DNA of 64,000 nucleotides, taken from NCBI RefSeq assembly GCF_036245865.1, contig NZ_BTTW01000005.1, forward strand, positions 434,001 to 498,000, written 5' to 3'. The notes under the pieces are model-generated. The model searched no databases and had not been told where the DNA came from. It worked only from the letters and a program-made list of their open reading frames with translations. The stretch is from Corallococcus caeni (GTDB lineage: Bacteria > Myxococcota > Myxococcia > Myxococcales > Myxococcaceae). How positions within the stretch are numbered: the first letter of the stretch is position 1; the number at the start of each line of letters is the position of its first letter. Both the position numbers and the translations under genes were made by a program. Shown here one piece after another: positions 44,330 to 52,256 of the stretch.

Positions 44330-44376
44330 ACCAAGGCCGCTGGCAATATCGCCAAGAAAATTGGTAAATTGGCTTC

Positions 44377-44718
44377 GTGCTTGAAGAAGGCTCCCGGCTT
44401 TTTGGTACTTCGACCAGGACGGCGGTGCTCATGGCCATCCGCCTGCTCGAAGGAACCTATCCCAGTGAGTTGGCTGCGCTGCTTGGCGTACGCCTCTACA
44501 CCGTCCAATCCATCCTGACGTCACTCGAACGGGAAGCCGTCATCGCCAGCCGGCTGATGGGGCGAACGCGGATGGTCTCCCTGAATCCTCGGTACTTCGC
44601 GCACGCGGAGCTCAGCGCGCTGCTTTGGAAACTTGGCGAGAGCGACACGGCGCTCCAGAGCAAGCTCGCCGCGCGACGGCGTCGTCCTCGCCGAGCTGGC
44701 AAGCCGGGGCTCCTGTGA
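44377..44718 (+). CDS. Winged-helix regulator, antitoxin-like partner
   Basis: The 113-residue protein is a winged-helix DNA-binding protein: LLEGTYPSELAALLGVRLYTVQSILTSLE is the helix-turn-helix, GRTRMVSLNPRYF the wing. The tail is very basic (ARRRRPRRAGK). Proteins of this type are commonly found directly before DUF6036-type nucleotidyltransferases, an arrangement like type IV AbiE toxin-antitoxin pairs. Its stop overlaps the next start (GTGA, 4 bases). The GTG start at 44377 has no clear ribosome site; the ATG at 44431 is an alternative. It lies inside the island. Confidence 0.75.
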   Translation: MLEEGSRLFGTSTRTAVLMAIRLLEGTYPSELAALLGVRLYTVQSILTSLEREAVIASRLMGRTRMVSLNPRYFAHAELSALLWKLGESDTALQSKLAARRRRPRRAGKPGLL

Positions 44719-45251
44719 TCGGGCCCACTTCGTCGCTCACGGATATTGCATTCGCCGTGTGCACGGCACTGGAGCGCAAAGGCTTCCACGCAGTGCTCAC
44801 GGGCGGAAGCGCGGCGACCTACTACGCGCCGGAAGCGTACCAATCAGGAGACCTCGACTTCGTGACCACCCTGAAGGGAACGGGAGGCGAAGCGGCGTTG
44901 ACTGCGCTCGGCTTCATCAGGAAGGGAGACTTCTACCGTCACCCACGCTCGCACTTCCTTCTGGAGTTTCCGAATGGCCCCCTGGCGGTAGGGGATGACT
45001 TGATCAAGAGCTGGAGCACCGCGCGTCGTGACGACGAGGTGCTGTACGTCCTGTCGCCGACCGACTCCTGCCGGGACCGACTCGCGTCCTTTCTCTTCTG
45101 GAACGACTTCAGCGGCCTGGAGCAGGCCCTTGCTGTCTTCCATGCGCGGAGCAAGGAAGTGGACCTGAACATCATCGAGGACTGGTGCCGGCGCGAGCGT
45201 CACAGCCAGAAGTTCGGCCTGTTCGCATCACGCATTGGCACCGCGAAGTAG
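44715..45251 (+). CDS. Nucleotidyltransferase (DUF6036-like), toxin-like partner
   Basis: The 178-residue protein shows a nucleotidyltransferase fold: LTGGSAATYYAP followed by SGDLDFV, giving the G-S and D-x-D of the polymerase-beta superfamily near residues 30-48. The later YVLSPTDSCRDRLASFLFW and LEQALAVF match the DUF6036 family end. It is coupled to the winged-helix gene by a GTGA overlap. The pair may be a toxin-antitoxin system in which a nucleotide is added to a tRNA or protein; that reaction is inferred from relatives. Confidence 0.75.
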   Translation: MIGPTSSLTDIAFAVCTALERKGFHAVLTGGSAATYYAPEAYQSGDLDFVTTLKGTGGEAALTALGFIRKGDFYRHPRSHFLLEFPNGPLAVGDDLIKSWSTARRDDEVLYVLSPTDSCRDRLASFLFWNDFSGLEQALAVFHARSKEVDLNIIEDWCRRERHSQKFGLFASRIGTAK

Positions 45252-45313
45252 GCGGAAATGTACCGCGCCCCGACATGGCCGAAACGCGGCGGTTCCTCAA
45301 GTTTGCATCGAGG

Positions 45314-47854
45314 CTAGCTCCTGGCAGGTGGCACAACGCCAAGGTACACACCCAGCAGACGGACGGGCTCCTTCTCGGAGAACGGGTCGAAGGCCAACGG
45401 GGAGTAGAGCGGATTCAAGGACTCCAGCCGGTAGCCGCTGACCGAGCGCGCCAGGCGCTTCACCACCACCGCGACACTCTCGTGGTCCGCCTGCAACTGC
45501 TGGACGAGGACGATCTTGCCCTCGGGTACGGAGTCGCGCAGGTGTCGGAACACGGCGATGGAACCATCAGCAATCTGGGGTTCCATCGATTTTCCGGCGA
45601 CCCTTACGGCGAACATGTCCGTGGAGAGCGCGCCGATCGCCGTGGCATCGACCCAGCCATCCACTTCCTGTTCAACGACACGTCCAGCCCCCCAGGGTCC
45701 CGCCGCGGCCCGGACATCGTAGAGCGGCAAGTGAGTCCTGAAGCGCTCGTCATCAGCAACGCTGGCACGAACAGGGGACTCCTGGGGCCGTGGCGGATCC
45801 GAAGGAACTCCCGGGCTCGGCTCATCCTCCAGGCTCCGCTTGAGCCGCTTGGGGTCAGGGGCCAGGAACACGATCCGGTCTCCCATCCGGTGCAGTGTTT
45901 CCAGTTCGTGCAGAAGGCGGCGTGATCTCGTACTGACGCCCGAGACGATGCACTCCTGTCGTGAGCGGGTCAGCGCGACGAACAGGTGATTCCGGTTCAC
46001 GACCTCGCCTTCGACTCGCTCGACACAATCAAGCCCTGTGACGAAAACGACGCGAGACTCGTTGCCCTTGGCTCGATGGACCCCGGTCACGGTGACCGCA
46101 CCTGCGCGGCGAAACTCTCTGGGGTTTTCCTCCGTGGAATGAACGACGACGCCCGCCTCACTCAGCCTTCCGGCGAGGCGTTGGAGTTCGTCCTTGAAGC
46201 CCAGATGGACGACCATGATCTGTTCGGCTCGGACTCCGGTCCGCACCTGCTCTTGGACGCAACGTGCGCAGGCCTCGAATTCCGCCTCGCGATCCGCGAA
46301 GCCCTGAGATCTCAGGAGGGGTCGGCGAGGCATCGGCAAGGAATCCAGCGGATGGCCCGAATTCGCCATCGAGCGCACCAGCACGACTTCGGCACCGGGA
46401 CTCGCGAATCCGCCTGTCTCGACTGAGTAGCCGATGTCCTGCCAGCCACTCTTCGTGGTGATCGCCTGAACCGGGCCCTCCGGCCGCAGGAGGCCCATTC
46501 CGACCGCATGGGCTGCCAGCAGGATCTGGCGTGGCGTGCGATAGCACCTCCGCATGATGTGGCTCTTGTAGATGCCTCCCGGGTATTGGCCGGCGACATC
46601 CACGAGCAACTTCCCGTCGGGGCCGCGGCCGAAGAGGTTCTCCGACGTTGGAATGGTGAGGTGGTCCAGGCTCTGAGCCTCATCATAGGCCCAGATCAGG
46701 CGCTTGGGAGCCTTTAGAACTGCGTACGCCAGTCGATAAAAGTCTGACAACAGATCCTGGCCTTCGTCGACGAGCACCGCATCGAAGAGCTCGGGGACCC
46801 TCCCCGGTTCCAGGAGCTCGCGGCACGCGACAGCCAGCTTCTCTGCGACGGTAGAGCGCACAAAATCGTTGGGGATACGCGCCTTGCGCCCCATGGCCTG
46901 CGCTGTGACGTAGTAGAGGCCGGGGCCCGTCGTCCTGCCGCCCCAGGCATGCATGACCCGCAGCTTCCGCCAGTTCGGCTCCGAATCGCCCAGATACCGG
47001 CACAGCTCCGTGATGTAGCTTTGGATGACCTGATAAAGGCTCTTTGTATTGAAAGTGAATGCAATATCCCAATCCGGATGCGCGAGATGCATCCGTGCCG
47101 CCTTGATGGCCAGGAGCATCGTCTTACCGGAGCCCGCGATGCCTCGGATCCGCTGCGGACCCGGTGGAATCTCCACTCCAATACTCACCTGCTCCAGATC
47201 AAGGGCGGCAATCCTCGTCTCGCTGGCGGCAACACGGGCGGCGGTGCCAGCGAATCCTCCCCTCTTCTGGATCTGCTCGATGACCGTGCCAAACCCCAGG
47301 ACTGCACGCGCCTTCTGCCACTCCTCATTCGTCAGACGTGAGCGACCTGCCGTTCCGGCGAAATCGCCAAGTCGCCGGCGCAGGGTGACGGGGCCCAGTT
47401 CGTCTTTGTGAAGGATGGCCGGATTGCACGGCAGCAAGGTGAATCCCTTCGCGGCCCACTCGGCACGGGGGACGTTGGGAAGGGCCACCAGCGCATGATG
47501 CTTCAGGCGATCATGCAGCAGAGGCACGCTGTTGAAGCGCTTGAGCGCCGACCACATCTGCGCTTCCGCTTGGGCATATGGCTCCTCGATGCCCTTGTGC
47601 CAATCAGCCATGTGCCAGGTGTGCCCTTCCATGCGGGACACGTGGCGAGCCTGCAGGTCCTTGACCTCGATGATGAGCAGTCCCAGGTCCCGATGAAGCA
47701 TGAGAATGTCGGGCTCGTGGCGAAAGCGCCCTCGGGTCTCGAAGAAGGGATACCGCAGGAAGCAGAGTCCCTCGTCCTGGCGGAACGCCTCTCGGAGGGC
47801 GTTGAAGACCCGTGCTTCCCCGGTCGTGGCCTCGGTGGTCTGAAAGAACTCCAT
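45314..47854 (-). CDS. NERD-SF1 helicase-S24 peptidase fusion protein
   Basis: The 846-residue protein has three parts. Residues about 5-120 are a NERD nuclease-like domain (EPDILMLHRDLGLLIIEVKD, with D49 and E63-K65). Residues about 225-640 are a UvrD-like helicase: Walker A GIAGSGKT (K244), Walker B AVLVDEGQD, YDEAQSL, VTVTGVHRAKGNE and NHLFVALTRSR. Residues about 705-846 are an S24 (LexA/UmuD) peptidase: cleavage site AAAG at 716-719, Ser756 in GKSMEP and Lys799 in VVVKRL. The start ATG has GGAGG 10 bases upstream. This points to a self-cleaving, damage-responsive nuclease-helicase; the regulation is inference. It is the largest gene of the island. Confidence 0.85.
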   Translation of the reverse strand: MEFFQTTEATTGEARVFNALREAFRQDEGLCFLRYPFFETRGRFRHEPDILMLHRDLGLLIIEVKDLQARHVSRMEGHTWHMADWHKGIEEPYAQAEAQMWSALKRFNSVPLLHDRLKHHALVALPNVPRAEWAAKGFTLLPCNPAILHKDELGPVTLRRRLGDFAGTAGRSRLTNEEWQKARAVLGFGTVIEQIQKRGGFAGTAARVAASETRIAALDLEQVSIGVEIPPGPQRIRGIAGSGKTMLLAIKAARMHLAHPDWDIAFTFNTKSLYQVIQSYITELCRYLGDSEPNWRKLRVMHAWGGRTTGPGLYYVTAQAMGRKARIPNDFVRSTVAEKLAVACRELLEPGRVPELFDAVLVDEGQDLLSDFYRLAYAVLKAPKRLIWAYDEAQSLDHLTIPTSENLFGRGPDGKLLVDVAGQYPGGIYKSHIMRRCYRTPRQILLAAHAVGMGLLRPEGPVQAITTKSGWQDIGYSVETGGFASPGAEVVLVRSMANSGHPLDSLPMPRRPLLRSQGFADREAEFEACARCVQEQVRTGVRAEQIMVVHLGFKDELQRLAGRLSEAGVVVHSTEENPREFRRAGAVTVTGVHRAKGNESRVVFVTGLDCVERVEGEVVNRNHLFVALTRSRQECIVSGVSTRSRRLLHELETLHRMGDRIVFLAPDPKRLKRSLEDEPSPGVPSDPPRPQESPVRASVADDERFRTHLPLYDVRAAAGPWGAGRVVEQEVDGWVDATAIGALSTDMFAVRVAGKSMEPQIADGSIAVFRHLRDSVPEGKIVLVQQLQADHESVAVVVKRLARSVSGYRLESLNPLYSPLAFDPFSEKEPVRLLGVYLGVVPPARS

Positions 47855-48152
47855 TTGCGAGGAACCTCCGAACCCGATGCACGGGCGGGGCAACGCCTAC
47901 CGGCCACGTCAAAGGATGCATCACGATGCTCGCACATCGGGTGCGGCCGGCCCACCCAGCCCGCAGCGGGAGACCAGACATATGGGGGTGAATGGGAAGG
48001 GACCGGCGAGCATCCCGGCCAGTCTCAAAGAGTGTCTGTCATCACTCGATGGCGGCGATGAGCAGGCCGTGCGGCACTTCGGGCCCAGCTTCGGTGTGCA
48101 CCGGAGCCAGCACCTGTTCCGCGGCGCTGGCCTGGGAGCACGCGAAAAACAG
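47855..48152. other. Island right-end region without a gene
   Basis: About 300 bases between the helicase start and the tRNA terminator hold no supported gene. GATGC is repeated three times (47876, 47916, 47925) and the palindrome GATGCATC lies at 47915-47922, in the promoter area of the helicase gene; this could be an operator. A TTTGACG block on the minus strand could be a -35 element. Confidence 0.3.
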
Positions 48153-48182
48153 AAGGGCGCCGGACCGGAGTCCGACGCCCTT
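48153..48182 (-). terminator. tRNA-Phe terminator
   Basis: The stem AAGGGCG...CGCCCTT with an inner CGGAC/GTCCG helix is followed on the minus strand by CTGTTTTTCGC, a short T-tract, making a usual factor-independent terminator about 20 bases after the tRNA. Confidence 0.75.
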
Positions 48183-48218
48183 CAGATTCTTCGTACTGGT
48201 GTGCCCAAGGGCGGAATC
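48153..48218. repeat. Right attachment-site copy inside tRNA-Phe
   Basis: This is the partner of 44264-44329. It covers the last 17 bases of the intact tRNA-Phe gene and its terminator. The first base after the matched block falls in the T-loop of the tRNA, the usual limit for elements that rebuild the 3' end of their target tRNA. Confidence 0.8.
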
Positions 48219-48274
48219 GAACCACCGACACGGGGATTTTCAGTCCCCTGCTCTACCGACTGAGCTACTTGGGC
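48202..48274 (-). tRNA. tRNA-Phe (anticodon GAA)
   Basis: The 73 bases fold into a complete cloverleaf: 7-bp acceptor GCCCAAG/CTTGGGC, D-arm GCTC/GAGC, anticodon stem GGGGA/TCCCC with loop CTGAAAA (anticodon GAA), T-arm GGTGG/CCGCC with loop TTCGATT, discriminator A. The 3' CCA is not encoded. It is the integration target of the island on its left. Confidence 0.97.
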
Positions 48275-48364
48275 GTACCGCGCACCGCGAGCGGCAGCGC
48301 CGATTTACGGTCACTTGCCCGCGCCGTCAACCTCTTTCCGCCAACCCTCCCCCTCGCCCGACAC

Positions 48365-49165
48365 TCAGGCCGCCAGCCGGGGCGACTCGCTGTCCCAGGC
48401 CGTGCACCCCGCCGTCAGACGCTGGCGCAGCTTCTGGCGCAGCCCCTGCTCGATCTGCCGGATGCGCACCGCCGTCACCCCGAAGCGCTTCGCCAGCAGC
48501 TCCGCGCTCACCCCGTCCTCCGCCAGCATCCGCTCCTTCACCAGCGCCCGCTCCCGGGCGTCCAGCTCCGGCCAGGCCTCCGCCACGCTCTGGTGCAGCT
48601 TCTCCGCCCAGGCGCCCCGGTCCGCCAGCTCCTCCGCCGAGTCCTCCTCCGACTCCAGCATGTCCAGCCGCGTCACGTCCCCCTCCCACCCCAGGGGCGC
48701 GTTCAACGACACGTCCTTCGCCAGGGCGTCCGCCCCCCGCGCCACCTCCTCCTCCCGCTTGCCCAGCGCCTCGGCCAGCCGCTTCGTCACTTCCGGATGG
48801 CCCTCGCCCCAGCGGGCCTCCAGCCGCGCGCGCTCGCGCCTCAGCTGGAAGACGATCCACGGCGCGCGGCCGCCCGCCACACTCCAGGTGCGGGACACGT
48901 ACGCCCGGATGCGCGCGCGGATCCACTGCTGGGCGTAGGCGCCGAACGGCACACCCCGCTCCTCGAACCGGCGCGCCGCCTCCACCAGGCCGACGTTGCC
49001 CTCCGACATCAGCTCCTCCAACGACAGACCCGTCCAGCGGTACTTCCAGGCCAGCCGGCGGACCAGCTCCAGGTGCCCCCGCACCCGCATCTCCACTTCG
49101 GCCGAGTCCACCTCGGCCCCGACAAGCTCCACCGTGGACTCGCGCTCCTCGTAGATGGCTTCCAT
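48365..49165 (-). CDS. Sigma-70 family sigma factor, RpoH-like
   Basis: The 266-residue protein has region 2 (HLELVRRLAWKYR, SLEELMSEGNVGLVEAARRFEE, FGAYAQQWIRARIRAYV), an RpoH-box-like part (APWIVFQLRRERARLE), and region 4 with the helix-turn-helix VSAELLAKRFGVTAVRIRQIEQ. Region 1.1 is missing. This is the layout of sigma-32 and of the myxobacterial developmental sigma factors SigB/SigC. It should direct transcription under heat or developmental stress. GGGGAGG lies 8 bases before the ATG. It is divergent from the NhaR gene. Confidence 0.92.
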   Translation of the reverse strand: MEAIYEERESTVELVGAEVDSAEVEMRVRGHLELVRRLAWKYRWTGLSLEELMSEGNVGLVEAARRFEERGVPFGAYAQQWIRARIRAYVSRTWSVAGGRAPWIVFQLRRERARLEARWGEGHPEVTKRLAEALGKREEEVARGADALAKDVSLNAPLGWEGDVTRLDMLESEEDSAEELADRGAWAEKLHQSVAEAWPELDARERALVKERMLAEDGVSAELLAKRFGVTAVRIRQIEQGLRQKLRQRLTAGCTAWDSESPRLAA

Positions 49166-49256
49166 GAACGCAACCTCCCCAATCAGTCCCCCGCACACCC
49201 ATCGCGCGGTGACGGAGGTAGAGATAAGCGGCCGCGACTCTTAAAAAAATGAGCTA

Positions 49257-49269
49257 GTTTGGATGAAAC
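49257..49269. promoter_or_regulatory. Possible LysR-type operator
   Basis: GTTT, 5 bases, AAAC lies between the divergent sigma-factor and nhaR genes, in an AT-rich patch with seven adenines in a row, 21 bases before the nhaR start. It is a short inverted repeat of the kind LysR proteins bind, but the general T-N11-A form is not clearly met. Confidence 0.3.
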
Positions 49270-49289
49270 CCTTCGGTTAAACCTAAGTC

Positions 49290-50189
49290 ATGGCGTGGCT
49301 CAACTACCACCATCTCCTGTATTTCTGGACGGTTGCGCGGGCGGGCAGCATCGCCAAGGCGAGCGAAGAGCTGCACCTCGCCCAGCCCACCATCAGCGCT
49401 CAAATCAAGCTGCTGGAGGAGTCGCTGGGCCACCAGCTCTTCGAGCGCAAGGGCCGCAAGCTCGTGCTCTCCGACGTGGGCCGCACCGTCATGCGCTACG
49501 CGGATGAGATCTTCCGCCTGGGCAACGAGCTGAAGAACGTCGTCTCCGGCCTGCCCACCGGCCAGCAGCTGCGCCTCAACGTGGGCGTGCTCGACGTCAT
49601 CCCCAAGCTCGTCGCCGAGCAGCTGCTCAAGCCCGCGCTGGAGGCCGGCCCCTCGCTGCGCATCATCTGCCGCGAGAGCCCCCTGCCCCAATTGCTTGCA
49701 CAGCTGGCGTTGCATGAGTTGGACGTGGTGCTCGCGGACGCACCCGGCTCCGAGCCCGTCAGCGTCCGGTCCTTCAACCACCTGCTGGGCAAGTGCGGCG
49801 TGACGTTCTTCGCCGCCCAGCCGCTCGCGCACCTGCGCAAGGACTTCCCGCGCTCGCTGGACGGCGCGCCCATGCTGCTGCCGTCGGAGGAGTCCTCGGT
49901 GCGCCGCTCGCTGGACCTGTGGTTCGAGCGGCTCGGCATCCGGCCGCTCATCGCGGGTGACTTCGACGACAGCGCGCTGCTCCAGGCCTTCGGACAGAAG
50001 GGGCACGGCATCTTCGCCATGCCCTCCATCATCGACGCCGAGGTGCAACGGCAGTTCAACGTCACCGCCATCGGGCACACCGACGAAATCGAGCAGTGCT
50101 TCTACGCCATCACCGTGGAGCGCCGCCTGCGCCACCCCGCCGTCGTCGCCATCGCCGAGGCCGCGCGCTCGCACATCTTCGGCGGGTGA
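49290..50189 (+). CDS. nhaR: LysR-type regulator NhaR
   Basis: The 299-residue protein begins with LNYHHLLYFWTVARAGSIAKASEELHLAQPTISAQIK, the N-terminal helix-turn-helix in the typical NhaR form (Y.HL.YFW.VA). The C-terminal effector domain has two alpha/beta lobes. NhaR controls the sodium-proton antiporter and osmotic genes in enterobacteria; no antiporter gene is nearby here, so its targets are unknown. It likely also controls its own promoter and possibly the divergent sigma gene. Confidence 0.85.
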   Translation: MAWLNYHHLLYFWTVARAGSIAKASEELHLAQPTISAQIKLLEESLGHQLFERKGRKLVLSDVGRTVMRYADEIFRLGNELKNVVSGLPTGQQLRLNVGVLDVIPKLVAEQLLKPALEAGPSLRIICRESPLPQLLAQLALHELDVVLADAPGSEPVSVRSFNHLLGKCGVTFFAAQPLAHLRKDFPRSLDGAPMLLPSEESSVRRSLDLWFERLGIRPLIAGDFDDSALLQAFGQKGHGIFAMPSIIDAEVQRQFNVTAIGHTDEIEQCFYAITVERRLRHPAVVAIAEAARSHIFGG

Positions 50190-50198
50190 GTCAGCCGT

Positions 50199-51797
50199 TC
50201 AGCCCGCCGCCCGGAACACCTCCGCGCCCGCCACCACCGTGGCCAGCACTCGCGCGTCCACCAGCGCGACCGCGGGCCCCTCCAGCGGATCCTCGGACAG
50301 CGCGACGAAGTCCGCGTCCAGGCCGGGCTTCAGCCTTCCGCGCCGCGCCTCCTCGAAGGACGCCCACGCGGGCCCCGCCGTGAAGCCCTCCAGCGCTTCC
50401 GCCGCGCTCAGGCGCTCCTCCGGATACCAGCCACCTTCCGGCCAGCCCTTCGCGTCCTGCCGCGTGCGCGCCGCGTAGAGCCCCGCGAGCACGTCCGGGT
50501 TCTCGATGGGGAAGTCGCTGCCCAGCGCCAGGTGCGCGCCCGCGTCCTTCAACGTGCGCCAGGCGTAGGCGCCCTTGAGCCGCTCGCGCCCCAGCCGCGT
50601 CTCCGCCCAGGGCATGTCACTGGTGGCGTGCGTGGGCTGCACGCTGGCCACCAGCCCCGCCGCGCCCAGCCTCCGGATGTCCTCCAGCCGGAGGATCTGC
50701 GCGTGCTCCACGCGGTGGCGCAGGGCCTGCGTGCCCGTCCGCTCCGCGCCTCGAAGGAGGACGTCCACGACCAATGTATTGGCACGGTCTCCAATGGCGT
50801 GGATGCACACCTGGAAGCCCCGGGCCATGAAGGCCTGCGCGCGGGCCTCGAGTTCTTCCGGCGCGAGGAGCAACAGGCCGCGCTGGCCGGGCTCGTCGCT
50901 GTAGTCGTCGTGCAGCGCCGCGCCCCGGCTGCCCAGCGCTCCGTCCGCCAGGAACTTCACCGAGCGCATCGCCAGGTGCCGCCCCTGCCAGGGGCCCTGC
51001 TCCAGATAGGTGTGGCGCTGCTCACCCTGCCCCGCCGCCATCGCGTACACGCGCAGGGGCAGCGTCCCCGCCGCGTCCCACGCCTGCAACGTGCGGAAGG
51101 CCTGGAGGTCCATGCCCGCGTCGTGCACGCCCGTGAGCCCGACCTGCGCGCAGCGCTCCAGCGCGGCTCGCAGCCGGGTCTCCAGCTGCTCGCGCGTGGG
51201 CGCGGGGATGGCGGCCTCCACCACGTCCATCGCGTTGTCCACGAGGACGCCGGTGGGTTCGCCCCTCGCGTCGCGGAGGATGCGGCCTCCTCGTGGATCC
51301 GGCGTGTCCCGCGTGATGCCCGCTCTGCGCAGGGCCTCGCCGTTCACCCAGGCCGCGTGATGATCCACCCGCATGAGGTACACCGGCGTCGTGGGGAAGC
51401 GCGCGTCCAGCTCCGCGCGGCCCGGGAACGCGGCGCCGGGCCACTCGTTCTGGTCCCACCCCTTGCCGAGCAACCAGTCCCCCTGGAAGCTCGACGCGGG
51501 CGCCTGCCCCAGACGCCGGACGACGTCCTGCACCGAGGGCGCCTTCTCCAGGCGCACGGTGGTCAGGCTCTTCCCCAGACCGTGCAGGTGCGCGTGCGCG
51601 TCCACCAGACCGGGCACCACCGTGGCCCGGCCCAGGTCCACCTCGCGCGCGGTGGAGCCCGCGGCGGCGCGTGCCTCCGCGAGCGTCCCCACCGCGAGCA
51701 GCCGCCCGTCACGTACCGCCAACGCCTCCGCGCGCGGACGCTCCGCATCGAGAGTCCACACGCGCTCCGCCTTGTAGACCGTGGTCTCTGCCGTCAT
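50199..51797 (-). CDS. Metal-dependent amidohydrolase (YtcJ/AtzF-type)
   Basis: The 532-residue cytoplasmic enzyme has the amidohydrolase fold: the metal site VDAHAHLHG near residue 67, a DHHAAWVN strand, VHDAGMD, the ICIHAIGD and HRVEHAQI metal ligands, and the LGSDFPIE Asp near the end. The extra N-terminal strands (VYKAERVWTLDAER) close the composite beta-sandwich. It should hydrolyse an amide or amidine of unknown substrate. The start ATG at 51797 lies 11 bases from the next gene on the same strand. Confidence 0.9.
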   Translation of the reverse strand: MTAETTVYKAERVWTLDAERPRAEALAVRDGRLLAVGTLAEARAAAGSTAREVDLGRATVVPGLVDAHAHLHGLGKSLTTVRLEKAPSVQDVVRRLGQAPASSFQGDWLLGKGWDQNEWPGAAFPGRAELDARFPTTPVYLMRVDHHAAWVNGEALRRAGITRDTPDPRGGRILRDARGEPTGVLVDNAMDVVEAAIPAPTREQLETRLRAALERCAQVGLTGVHDAGMDLQAFRTLQAWDAAGTLPLRVYAMAAGQGEQRHTYLEQGPWQGRHLAMRSVKFLADGALGSRGAALHDDYSDEPGQRGLLLLAPEELEARAQAFMARGFQVCIHAIGDRANTLVVDVLLRGAERTGTQALRHRVEHAQILRLEDIRRLGAAGLVASVQPTHATSDMPWAETRLGRERLKGAYAWRTLKDAGAHLALGSDFPIENPDVLAGLYAARTRQDAKGWPEGGWYPEERLSAAEALEGFTAGPAWASFEEARRGRLKPGLDADFVALSEDPLEGPAVALVDARVLATVVAGAEVFRAAG

Positions 51798-51808
51798 GGG
51801 GCGGAAGA

Positions 51809-52030
51809 CTATCCGCCACCCTGGGGGATGCCGCCATCCACGTCCGGCGCATTGACGGGACCCGCGGGGCCCGCCGGTTCGTTGGGTACGTTCTGGATGG
51901 TCTCCCGGGCCGTGTCCGGGCCCTGGATGGGCATCTGGTCCTCGGTCCCGGCGGGCTGGGTGGTCTTGCAAGCCACCGCTCCAGCAGCGGTCAGACCCAG
52001 AGCAGCGATGAGCAGCACGGCACGGCGCAT
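51809..52030 (-). CDS. Small Pro/Gly-rich lipoprotein
   Basis: The 73-residue product is mainly a lipoprotein signal (LLIAALGLTAAGAVACKTT) with a short Pro/Gly-rich mature part (NEPAGPAGPVNAPDVDGG). Such short lipopeptides are common in myxobacterial envelopes. It precedes the amidohydrolase on the same strand. AGGAGG lies just upstream of the ATG. Confidence 0.65.
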   Translation of the reverse strand: MRRAVLLIAALGLTAAGAVACKTTQPAGTEDQMPIQGPDTARETIQNVPNEPAGPAGPVNAPDVDGGIPQGGG

Positions 52031-52256
52031 GAAACCTCCTGGGAGAATATCGAGAGGCCGACCCTAGGGAGGTGCGTCCTCCTCCGGCAACGCGCATCCC
52101 CTGCAACGTCCAACATCGGATGCACAAGCAGGACGCCGGGCCCCTCCTGCCCGCATGCCCTCCAGGCCCCCTGGCTTCACGCGCCGGTCGTCCAGCGGCC
52201 CCATGCACATCGTTGTCCGAGTGCGTGTGCGCACGGTGCGCGCACCGGGGGCGGAC
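52031..52256. other. Promoter region of the NfeD operon
   Basis: No supported gene. The last 80 bases are GC-rich with CACGGTGCGCGCACC, a near palindrome, just upstream of the NfeD start. No clear -35/-10 pair. Confidence 0.25.

Noticed and set aside
44312..44518. Short plus-strand frame that starts inside the left att repeat
   Set aside because: Its first residues come from the tRNA tail and the rest overlaps the winged-helix gene in another frame; no ribosome site.
45185..45925. Plus-strand frame opposite the helicase 3' end
   Set aside because: No domain; antisense to the clear S24 peptidase part.
47877..48263. Plus-strand frame across the island right end and tRNA
   Set aside because: It would run through the terminator and the tRNA on the other strand and has no known motif.
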